DNA of 35,016 nt, from positions 1,306,562 to 1,341,577 of the forward strand of contig BFEA01000062.1 of assembly GCA_003427395.1 (NCBI GenBank). Direction: 5' to 3'. The position numbers and the translations under genes are program-made. The first letter of the stretch is position 1. Every line of letters begins with the position of its first letter. Shown piece by piece: positions 28,437 through 35,016 of the stretch. The notes beneath the pieces are model-generated. The model had not been told where the DNA came from, ran no database searches, and saw nothing but the letters and a program-made list of their open reading frames with translations. Source of the stretch: Chara braunii. Its lineage: Eukaryota > Streptophyta > Charophyceae > Charales > Characeae.

Positions 28437-29188
28437 ATCTTCCCTAGGGATGTGTCCAAGCTAGTCTTCTCGACTTGCATTAGTGGTTCTGGCCTTTCTG
28501 TGGAAGGAGGAGCGTGGTGGAATGTTCCCGCCCCTGTGTCGCTATACCATCTTCCTTTCCCTGTGTTATCTGTATCGTTATTCCCAGCAAGAAGCGAAGT
28601 GAGAAGAGATTGCTAATCCCGGCCTTCGTGGTCGATTGTGTGAGAAGATTTTGCGTAAAAGTGTCTAGAGGATCTGGTTCTAGGTGCGCTGCATAATACG
28701 CCCTTTCTCGTCCTCATTCGTTACTTCCTCTTTCAAACAGACTGGGAACCTGTCCTGATTGGTCGGAAAGTCGAGTGCGGAGCCTTGAGTCGAAATAATG
28801 GACCGTACTATTCCCCTCTTGGTTGCTAGTCGGTTGCTTTTGAATCTCTACCTATTCCTAGTGTGTGTGCTTTGTCAAGCCCTGCTATCGTATGTGTAGT
28901 TTCCTGTTTCGGTGTTCACTTTTTATTGAGGCGAATGGTCTTTGCTCTTGCTCCGTTGCATTTGTCCTATGTGTTCTTCCGCCGGTTGCCCTTTCTCCCC
29001 TTTTCCCTCGTCCTCCCCCCTGCCTGCCAGATGCCGCGATCTGCCGCGCCTCTTTCTTCCCCCGTTGCTCGATGTTCCTTGGCGTTGGCGCGTGGCTCAT
29101 ATGTGGATGCAACCCGCCCCGACGCAGGGCTAGGGCGTTGTCGGTGAGGGAGCGCTTACCGGACCGGCACTCGGCGCTTCGCCTCTGA
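28437..29188. other. Probable LINE 5' region and flank, no gene recognised
   Basis: Pyrimidine-rich sequence upstream of the minus-strand ORF1; it may include the LINE 5' UTR. Overlapping ORFs near 28,863-29,226 on both strands are compositional and match no family I recognise. The LINE 5' end could not be placed. Confidence 0.4.
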
Positions 29189-29375
29189 GGTCCCATCTTA
29201 GTTCTGGTCCTGACCAGATCTCCCAAAGAGGATTGGATTTAATTCCTGAATCTGGATGTTTTTTTTGTGCAGAGATGCAGAAAAGCAGACCAACAAGAAG
29301 TTTCTGCATCTTTCTACAAACAAGTCCAGAATCTAGATTCAGGAATTAAATCCAATCCTCTTTGCTAATGGGACC
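29189..29375. mobile_element. Foldback hairpin element with 30-bp perfect arms
   Basis: CAAAGAGGATTGGATTTAAT plus TCCTGAATCT (29224-29253) is matched perfectly in inverted orientation at 29335-29364. Outside it GGTCCCAT (29189) pairs with ATGGGACC (29368-29375). Inside the loop GATGCAGAAA (29274-29283) pairs with TTTCTGCATC (29301-29310). The three nested stems could form one hairpin of about 187 bases. Perfect arms imply recent origin or active maintenance. A diverged copy lies at 11,108-11,263. Confidence 0.85.
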
Positions 29376-29588
29376 ACGCCCCTGGTGAGGTTGTCCTCAA
29401 TTACAGGCACCCTTTTTGAGGCACTGGCAATTAAACCACCAGTACTCGGATTAGCTATCGGTCGCGGAAAAAAATAGAGTAGAAATGTTTCTAGTCAGAT
29501 GAATTTGGGCGCTCCTGCAGTGGCCCGTATGTTTCCTAAAATTGTGGCTTGTTAATGGGCACAACTTTAGGAAGTACTGGTGGTTTAA
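29376..29588. mobile_element. Linker and second foldback (family C, copy 2, inverted)
   Basis: TTAAACCACCAGTACT (29431-29446) is an exact inverted match to AGTACTGGTGGTTTAA (29573-29588). The linker back to the first hairpin (CAGGCACCCTTTTTGAGGCA, CTGGCAA) corresponds, inverted, to the linker at 12,150-12,221. The inner loop sequences of the two copies are unrelated by eye while the arms are conserved. Confidence 0.75.
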
Positions 29589-29639
29589 TCCCTTGGTGAG
29601 GGAGTGCTCCCCTCCCCCCCTCCTCCCCCCCCCCCAACC

Positions 29640-30990
29640 CAAAATGCCAAGGTCCCATCTATTCTGGCATGCGCTGTGCGTTCATTGAAAGTCACCGGTA
29701 CGAGGTTTGCTACGAGGATGAGGCAGGAATTCTGGAATCCACAAGACTGTTGGCGAAGGAGCTTGATTTCAGTAGCTTGGGTCGATGGAAGAAGCGATGA
29801 AAGAAGGAAGGGTGCTTTGGTAAAGCATATGCTCTCCCAAAGCACAAAGATACGGTCGGCCGATCTGCCCCACTTGTTGTGAACTGAGTACCCAGATGTG
29901 GAGGAAAGAAGCGCAAGGGTTGGACGCCATGTTGGTCAGCCTTCCTGCGAGTGGACACTTCAATCTGAGGGCAGTTAGTGAGATGAAAGGCAAGTTGGAA
30001 TCAATCAAGCGAAAGATGCAGAGTGTGTCAGCATACGAGAGTGTTAGCTGCCTCCTTCGACATCAAAGACATGTTTAGTAAGTTACCTCGTGGGACGATT
30101 AGGAGGGAAGTCGAATGGTGCATTTGGTGGCACGAATTGCAGGGTTTTGAGGGAGTATTTGTCAAGAAGAGAGGGAGAGGGGCAAATCTCGGCAAGTGTA
30201 GGACAATTGGTGGTTTTGTCTTCATTCGTTTTGAAGCCATCCATGATTTTTTTGTGTCCTTCGAGCTCGACCAGTGTTTCACAGTGGCAAGCGGGTACAT
30301 TTGGCAGCCGAAGGAAGAGATCCCCCGGATGGGGTCATCGAGTCCGCCATTAGCCTGTTTGATGTGTGCAAAGGCAGAATGGAACTTTCTGCTAATGTTG
30401 GGAAATGAGAAGAAGTTTGCTGGGTTGAGATTTGTCGACGACTTGTCCGTTTTTGCAGCATACAGTGTACTGAAGCCTGGCTCAAGGGGGAAGCCGAGCG
30501 CCTCATTCAGAGGTTTGAAGGTTGCGATGATAAGGACTCGAGGGTTGCGATGATAAGGACTCGAGGGTTGCGATGATAAGGAGTCGACCTTGAAGCAGAC
30601 AGAGATGGAGGAGGGAGAATGGGATTTTCTCGGATGTGTACTGAAAGTCAGAGTGGACTTCCCATCCCTAGGGAGCTGTTAGAAGCTCAAGAATGACAAG
30701 CAATTGTGGGAAGTGTCGGAACTGATCTTTCTAACATTCCACGATTTCAAATCCTGGACATGCAAGAAGGCGAAGCTGGATATGATAGTCAGCGCCGTGC
30801 ACGCTGCCCAGGATTCGACAGAATTCGATGTGCAGTGCTGCGATGATTGATACTGTAATCTTGCTGAGAATGGAAATGCGGAATAGGGAGTACCCATACT
30901 ACTTCTTCAACAGGGTCAATCAAAAGTTTGCCTGGGACAAAGAGAACCTCCTCTGGAAATTGTTGCCTGAATTGTTGATGTGGCTGTTGT
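29640..30990 (+). pseudogene. Penelope-like reverse transcriptase, broken
   Basis: A plus-strand series of frames: ILACAVRSLKVTGTRFATRM (29,655), GKAYALPKHKDTVGRSAPLV (about 29,820), SFDIKDMFSKLPRGTIRREV (about 30,055, RT motif A), EEIPRMGSSSPPLACLMCAK (about 30,315), FAGLRFVDDLSVFAAY (about 30,415, catalytic VDD), then EWDFLGCVLKV (about 30,620) and NREYPYYFFNRVNQKFAWDK (about 30,880). The LPKxHK, DIKDMFxxLP, MGSxxxPLA and RFVDD set is closer to Penelope-like RTs than to L1 or LTR RTs. Shifts near 29,810, 30,040 and 30,520 and stops near 29,907 and 30,680 break it. No GIY-YIG endonuclease was seen downstream, so an endonuclease-lacking relative or a truncated copy is possible. Confidence 0.6.
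30521..30587 (+). repeat. 23-bp tandem triplication inside the RT pseudogene
   Basis: GTTGCGATGATAAGGACTCG plus AGG is repeated at 30521, 30544 and 30567. The period is not a multiple of three, so the expansion itself shifts the reading frame after the RT catalytic motif. Confidence 0.9.
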
Positions 30991-31494
30991 GACTCGCGAG
31001 AGCGTACCTAAGGATAGGTGCATCAGTCGCCTGAAGACGTAGAACTGAGTATTAGATGATAGCGGCTAGTGTGTGAGTTCTCTCTACTGTGTGTGGCATG
31101 ATTGGCATGAATGAGTGAGAATGCATACTAGATCAAACCATGGGTGTGGGCCCACATACGATGGAATGACGGGCACAACTCAGAAGCAGGCTTGAGAAGA
31201 CAGAGATGCCAGCCTGCAGATGGACACGTTCCATTACATGCTACGTAAACTCCATGGCAGAGGTGTCAGAATCTGCAAGTTCCGAGCTTGTGGTTTCCTC
31301 ATCGTCTATCCCTCCTTTCTTGCTTTCACGATAAATAAGACAGGTTTAGGCAATTGGACATGAGAGGAAAGGTAGATGTAAGGCAAGCTGGCAGTCAATC
31401 CTCCACACTGCTGGAGCAATCAATGCTGTTCAGGGGTCCTTTGGCCAGACGGAAGGAAGTGCGAGGGTGTTCATGTTGTAATTTTGACTTGCCA
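30991..31494. other. Non-coding, nothing recognised
   Basis: No coding frame with family features. The end (GGAGCAATCAATGCTGTTCA near 31,412) recalls the CAATCAATGCTGG box of the LINE tails, so it probably leads into the LINE tail at 31,495. Confidence 0.4.
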
Positions 31495-31582
31495 GTGGAA
31501 TAGGAACCGGACTGATGCTCCCCAGAATGGATATGGAGACAGGGCCAAAGGACCTGTTTTTGGAAAGAGAAAAAAAAGAAGA
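31495..31582 (+). mobile_element. 5'-truncated LINE tail (tail family B)
   Basis: GGAACCGGACTGATGCTCCC, CAGAATGGATATGGAGACAG, GGCCAAAGGACCTGTTTTTG and an A-rich tail (31,566-31,582). It matches the inverted tail at 12,221-12,335. The 5' limit is uncertain. Confidence 0.55.
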
Positions 31583-31893
31583 GCATGGGTGTGTGTGGCT
31601 TTTTGTGTATCTCTTGTTTTCAGTCTGTGATTGGTTTGTTTTGACCCGCGACTCTTCCTGCTGCACGCTCGCTTTAGCGTGGTTGGACCACATAGATCGG
31701 CGGGTACCTGTGAATGTCCAGGACCCGATCCGGACCTTGAGACTGAAACAGTTGGCCAGTTACCGAATAAGACCCGAGAGCCTCGAACTTGGTACCGGTA
31801 GCTCTACGCCCTAGTTTCCTGTTGAGCGACAAGGTTTAGTCAGTCTAAGTACAAGGTTCGAATCAGTAGGAAAGTGGACATTGGAGAACTTTT

Positions 31894-32106
31894 GTAAGCA
31901 CTAGTACCTCCGCCAGTGTTGGGAAAATAAGGAAAACTGGCAGTTTTCCCAAACTCCTGAAAAATCGGAGGCCGGGCCCGACGACGACGGCTACCATTGA
32001 TAAATCTCATCGGCGGCCGTCATTTCGTTTCGGTCTTCCTAAAATGGTCGGAGGTCCACCCGAGGCCTGCTATTTTCCCACTCGGCAAAGGTACTAGTTG
32101 TTTAAC
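31894..32106. mobile_element. Foldback element, diverged relative of family C
   Basis: GTAAGCACTAGTACC, then GCCAGTGTTGGGAAAATA at the left pairs with TATTTTCCCACTCGGC, then GGTACTAGTTGTTTAAC at the right. The ends resemble TTAAACCACCAGTACC of the elements at 11,949 and 29,431, with longer arms. The middle contains GAGGCCGGGCCCGACGACGA. Confidence 0.65.
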
Positions 32107-32800
32107 ATATGGAAGACTCGTAAATACACTGGCGACACCGGCCAAACTCCGTTTTCGTGCTCGAGAGAGCGCGATGGAGAGTGATTAGCGCATGCATGGC
32201 TCGGTGAAAAGATTGGTGAGACAAGGGGGACCCAGTGGGAATTGGGCTATCAAGTGTTGATGATGCACAAAAATGTTCTCTTGTTTGAAGCTCTTCTGGG
32301 CGATGGGCGAGATATATTTGTTAATAAGATACACTTGTGGTCGGGTTGTCCAAGTGCTTGATGTGTCTGCGTGTATGCGTTGCCATATCACGTCTTATCC
32401 GAATGCTATCAGCAGTCCGGTTGCTTATCACCGGCAAACATAGAAGATAGTTCAAAGGAGAGACGATTCGGAAAACACCTCGGCATCCCATCCCTGTGGC
32501 TTTAGCCTCCGTACAGGGGGAACTAAAGGGGCCAGCCGGGCGGTGCACGCCTGCGCACCCTGGAGCGCCCATAGTGGCCGGGAAACCTGCACTCCGTACC
32601 CAGACGTACAGTATGGGAGCCCCAGGGGGGCAGGTTTGGGCAGCTGGGTTACCTCTCCAGTCCCGGGGCATCCACCATTGCTCCCGTAGTCATCTATTGA
32701 TCGAACTGGCTGCAACTCTCCGTCTATCCCCTAGATGTGATACCTGCCTTTACAACAATTGACAGCAAAATACCTTTCAAGTTTCTAGTACGTACTAAGT

Positions 32801-32871
32801 TCGTAGGCCTTTCGGCTAAGATCAAGTGTAGTATCTGTTCTGCTGAGTTTAATATATGATCTGTGATCCAN

Positions 32872-32900
<29 letters not shown>
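32801..32900 (+). pseudogene. Retroposed truncated U2 snRNA with A tail
   Basis: TCGTAGGCCTTTCGGCTAAG ATCAAGTGTAGTATCTGTTC, then TGAGTTTAATATATGATCTG and TGATCCA match U2 from near its 5' end through stem IIa, without internal deletion. An A tail follows (32,872-32,900). ATACCTTTC, like the first bases of plant U2, lies about 22 bases upstream (32,770), so the 5' end may carry a small insertion. The 3' break is at nearly the same U2 position as in the copy at 6757. Confidence 0.85.
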
Positions 32901-32904
<4 letters not shown>

Positions 32905-32962
32905 GCAGTGCCCAGCACATTNTTCCCAATTTCGTTNTNCCNCTNCNCCNCNCTNCTTNTTC
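32871..32962. other. Low-quality bases (Ns) beside homopolymers
   Basis: An N interrupts the U2/A-tail junction, and scattered Ns within a C-rich stretch at 32,922-32,962 are followed by poly-C and poly-A. The sequence and lengths here should not be trusted, including any reading frame crossing it. Confidence 0.95.
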
Positions 32963-33081
32963 NCCCCCCCCCCCCCCCAAAAAAAAAAAAAAAAACTTTA
33001 GTTCTCTGGATTTATTTAATTTATTATTTTAATCCCGCGTGCTTTTGTCGGTTTCTCTGCCTGTCATCTGCCATTCTGCAG

Positions 33082-33278
33082 GCTTGGAGGCTGCATGTCC
33101 TAAAGAGACTTTTCCAGGAGTCTCAGGCAAAGACTCGAGCAAAGCGGATTTTGCTCCACAGTTTGCGGCAGAGTTTCAGGGCTTGGCGGCAGCTGGTGCA
33201 GGACTCTGTGTCCTTGAGAAGAAAGGAGATAGAGAAACAATTGCACCTGCGGGAAGTAAGGGCTAAAGCAGACCGCCT
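33082..33278 (+). CDS. Exon of a host gene: tryptophan-spaced helical repeats (Sfi1-like)
   Basis: A pyrimidine-rich stretch ending CATTCTGCAG (33,072-33,081) is a good 3' splice site, and GTATGT at 33279 a good plant 5' splice site. Between them the frame is open without a break: AWRLHVLKRLFQESQAKTRA, then KRILLHSLRQSFRAWRQLVQ, then a charged helix LRRKEIEKQLHLREVRAKAD. Two AW(R) motifs are about 33 residues apart with A/L/F spacing, as in Sfi1-type centrin-binding repeats; IQ-like helical proteins are the alternative. The exon is 197 bp, so it ends two bases into a codon. Neighbouring exons were not found; the sequence upstream is poor and full of retroposons. The exon call is firmer than the family call. 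Confidence 0.6.
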
Positions 33279-33339
33279 GTATGTATGACCGACCTTCCCA
33301 TTTTCATTTATTCATCTTCGGTCCAAACATCGTACACCG

Positions 33340-33510
33340 ACGGGGCTAGCTCAGTTGGTACACCCACGAACTATTGAAATAGAGATCAGACTTCGAGTCC
33401 AGAAACAATAGATGACCAGAAAATAATTCTGAATCACATGGGGCCAGTCAGTTCAATGATCATATCTCAAGGCCCTCACCCTTTCAACAACCACAACGAA
33501 AAAAAAAAAG
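33340..33510 (+). mobile_element. tRNA-headed SINE (copy 2, best preserved)
   Basis: GGGGCTAGCTCAGTTGGTAC has the A box (TAGCTCAGTTGG, 33,347-33,358). GACTTCGAGTCC near 33,390 is the B box at correct spacing. The body runs through CCAGTCAGTTCAATGATCAT and CAAGGCCCTCACCC to an A tail (33,499-33,509). The length of about 170 bases is normal for plant SINEs. It sits in the presumed intron directly after the exon at 33,082. Confidence 0.75.
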
Positions 33511-33598
33511 AAGCATCGTACTGCAACCCCATAATCCTGGGGCTGGTTCACAGGTGAAGACAGTAGTTTTTTAAGATGGTCTTCTTTGATACCCCATC

Positions 33599-33640
33599 TT
33601 AAACCACCAGTACCTCGCCTGGCCAAAAATTTCCGACGTG
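33599..33640 (+). mobile_element. Single end of a family C foldback
   Basis: TTAAACCACCAGTACCTCGC reproduces the left arm of the elements at 11,949 and 31,894, but no matching right arm occurs before the window ends. It is either truncated or its partner was lost. Confidence 0.5.
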
Positions 33641-33832
33641 GCCGTTAACGCGCCGCATCGGACGGGGGTCGGGGAGTGGCCGGCCAGTAGGATAGTGAAA
33701 TAAGAAAAAGAAAAAAAAACGAAAAAAAGGAAAAAAAGCAATCATTTTCAGAAATGTAAGATCGAATGAAAAGCAACCGGAGAAAACGGGCACGGCAGGG
33801 CGGGGGCTGAAAGAAAGAGAAAAAAAACACAG

Positions 33833-33833
<1 letters not shown>

Positions 33834-33864
<31 letters not shown>
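33834..33864 (+). repeat. (CA)n microsatellite
   Basis: About 15 CA units between CACAGT and TGTTGC. Confidence 0.95.
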
Positions 33865-33866
<2 letters not shown>

Positions 33867-34440
33867 TTGCATACTGTAACGGTGCAGACCAGAACAAGAA
33901 CCGACCTCTCAAGACAAAGTACAAGATAGCGTAGCGGAAGACTTAGATACCGATGATCCGAACAATCAATATTGCAATGTAGCCCCGAACATACATCATC
34001 ATCACCGCTCTGGTGTGAAAGGGGTCTGGCGCTTCACACAGGAAGACTGCGCCAGCCCCAACCATACACAGACGAAGAAGAAGGGGGTTAGACGAAGAGG
34101 AGGGGAAGATGGGAATGTCGTCAACGCCAAGTCTTCGGCACAGGCCCAAATAGCCCCTCGTCAAAATGTCTGAATCCCAAATGTCGAGTCTGGATCCAAT
34201 GTCGTCAAGTCTCAAGTCACAACTTTCTCTCTCTCTGTCGTAGTCTGCTGATCGTGAGAAGTCAGGTGGTGAGAGGGTGAGAAGAGATGGTGGACTTAGA
34301 AGAGGAAGAAGAAGAACTCTCTCTCTCTCTGTCAAGTTGGCGCCTTGATGCAGGTACCTCGAAGATGGAGCTGGAGCTAAGGCGCCACAGGTAAGTACCG
34401 CTGGCCTCCGCCAGCCATCTCTCTCCAACGCTACCACTAC
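33865..34440. other. Non-coding; minus ORF here not supported
   Basis: A minus frame of 164 codons (34437-33943) lies over CT/GA-rich sequence (34,225-34,335) and has no recognisable family. GCGCCACAG|GTAAGTACC near 34,391 is a strong splice donor shape, but the possible exon before it is only about 38 bases. Confidence 0.4.
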
Positions 34441-34510
34441 CAGCTACTAGCGCCCTGCACTGAAGACTACTACTACAGCTATGAGCGCCCAGCGCTGAAG
34501 ACTACTGCTA
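34441..34510 (+). repeat. 35-bp imperfect tandem repeat
   Basis: CAGCTACTAGCGCCCTGCAC TGAAGACTACTA (34441) recurs as CAGCTATGAGCGCCCAGCGC TGAAGACTACTG (34476). A degenerate third copy (GCTAGCGCTAACTACTACTG) follows. Confidence 0.7.
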
Positions 34511-34542
34511 GCGCTAACTACTACTGCCAGCACTCCTCCTGA

Positions 34543-34788
34543 GTGCCGCGGCTGAATCCTGAAGACTACTCGTGCCTACTGTCCAACTACCTACCCGTGA
34601 AGTGCATGGGAACTTCCTATGTACTACTCGGGTACCTCCTGGCTGCAGGCGAGGCAGTCCAGGAGGCTGCTCTTGCCAATGCCGAAGGCAGTCAGGGGCT
34701 GCCGCTGCAGCTCCTGCTCAAGGCTGTCGTGGGGAACAGGCCAGAAATAGCCTGTTCCCAAAACCCTGGTTTTGTGCCTGAGCCTTAG
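34543..34788 (+). CDS. Hypothetical short ORF, doubtful
   Basis: 81 codons from ATG to TAG, with a hydrophobic middle (YVLLGYLLAAGEAVQEAALA) and QGLPLQLLLKAVVG. I recognise no family, and the interval overlaps another open frame, so it may be chance. It ends just before the palindrome array and could instead be part of a repeat. Confidence 0.15.
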   Translation: MPRLNPEDYSCLLSNYLPVKCMGTSYVLLGYLLAAGEAVQEAALANAEGSQGLPLQLLLKAVVGNRPEIACSQNPGFVPEP

Positions 34789-34804
34789 GGTAGGTCGATC
34801 TTAC

Positions 34805-34970
34805 GAGGGCCCGAAAGTGGCCCTCCGTTTCAGGCTGAAAAGCCCTGTTAAAACGAAATAGGGCCTGCAGGCCCTCGTTTTCAGTTTCAGGCTGAAATGA
34901 CATGGGGCCTGTAAGCCCTATTTTCTAGGCTTTTAGGCTGAGAATGCGGGACGGGCCCTGCAGGCCCGTG
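34805..34970. repeat. Alternating palindrome array
   Basis: GGCC-centred palindromes (GAGGGCC...GGCCCTC at 34805-34825; AGGGCCTGCAGGCCCT at 34860-34875; GGGCCTGTAAGCCC at 34905-34918; CGGGCCCTGCAGGCCCG at 34952-34968) alternate with TTTCAGGCTGAAA boxes (34828-34840, 34885-34897 and a variant, TTTTAGGCTGAGAA, at 34931-34944). Spacing is about 45-55 bases. Each box is itself a palindrome. Confidence 0.75.
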
Positions 34971-34984
34971 TGGCTACGCAGTAT

Positions 34985-34985
34985 G

Positions 34986-35016
<31 letters not shown>
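34985..35016 (+). repeat. (CA)n microsatellite at window edge
   Basis: A pure CA run continuing past the right end of the window. Confidence 0.95.

Noticed and set aside
28863-29226. Overlapping ORFs of 94-113 codons on both strands
   Set aside because: No family features, mutually overlapping, and in the likely LINE 5' flank.
33340-33415. Possible tRNA gene (A and B boxes present)
   Set aside because: The acceptor, anticodon and T arms do not fold; the A tail and dispersed copies show a SINE.
34351-34390. Mini-exon between TGATGCAG and GTAAGTACC
   Set aside because: Good splice shapes but only about 38 bases and no neighbouring exon to set the frame.

Overview
This window is repeat-dominated nuclear DNA from a plant-lineage eukaryote (land plant or streptophyte alga; species not determined). 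The grounds are a short run of the plant-type telomere heptamer CCCTAAA near 12.59 kb, U2 snRNA fragments with a plant-like GTGGTCCATCG stem IIa, L1-type LINEs with APE endonuclease, RT and a C-terminal zinc-binding region, tRNA-headed SINEs, many short inverted-repeat elements, and one convincing GT-AG-bounded exon. No bacterial, plastid or rRNA genes were seen.

Layout. 1-980: tandem array whose units carry a GA microsatellite, a C-rich stretch and a truncated U2 5' domain. 1.4-3.2 kb: a SINE head and a decayed gag-like ORF on the minus strand. 3.4-5.9 kb: small tandem repeats and a 463-bp inverted-repeat element. 6.0-12.3 kb: a dense pile of 5'-truncated LINE tails in both orientations, one with ORF2 C-terminal coding sequence (9.37-10.16 kb), plus several foldback elements and a polyadenylated U2 fragment. 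12.4-13.23 kb: non-coding, with the telomere-like run and an A tail.

13.26-28.4 kb: one dead L1-type LINE on the minus strand. ORF2 (EN-RT-zinc region) lies at 17.6-13.26 kb and the ORF1 C-part (CCHC knuckle, acidic region, coiled coil) at 19.8-17.9 kb. A 398-399 bp piece of ORF1 is present three times in tandem (19.77-20.84 kb plus 27.47-27.60 kb). The first of these copies is split by a 6.6-kb insertion (20,842-27,463). The ORF1 N-part lies beyond the insertion (28.4-27.5 kb).

The insertion has no recognisable protein. It carries two tandem families of stem-loops: three ~120-bp units at 22.6-22.9 kb, and seven hairpins at 23.24-23.86 kb whose stems vary in a compensatory way around a constant core. 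This is the strongest candidate for an undescribed structured element here.

29.2-29.6 kb: a linked pair of foldbacks that recurs inverted at 11.95-12.22 kb. 29.65-30.99 kb: a broken Penelope-like reverse transcriptase (plus strand). 31.4-32.1 kb: a LINE tail and another foldback. 32.8-32.96 kb: a U2 fragment with A tail next to low-quality bases. 33,082-33,278: an exon encoding tryptophan-spaced helical repeats resembling Sfi1-type centrin-binding repeats, the only likely host-gene coding sequence. 33.3-35.0 kb: a SINE, microsatellites, a doubtful ORF and a palindrome array.

No intact transposon gene is present. The genes do not form a pathway; the content records retrotransposition, with several small-RNA-derived or structured families riding on LINE activity. 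All calls were made by reading the sequence, without searches.
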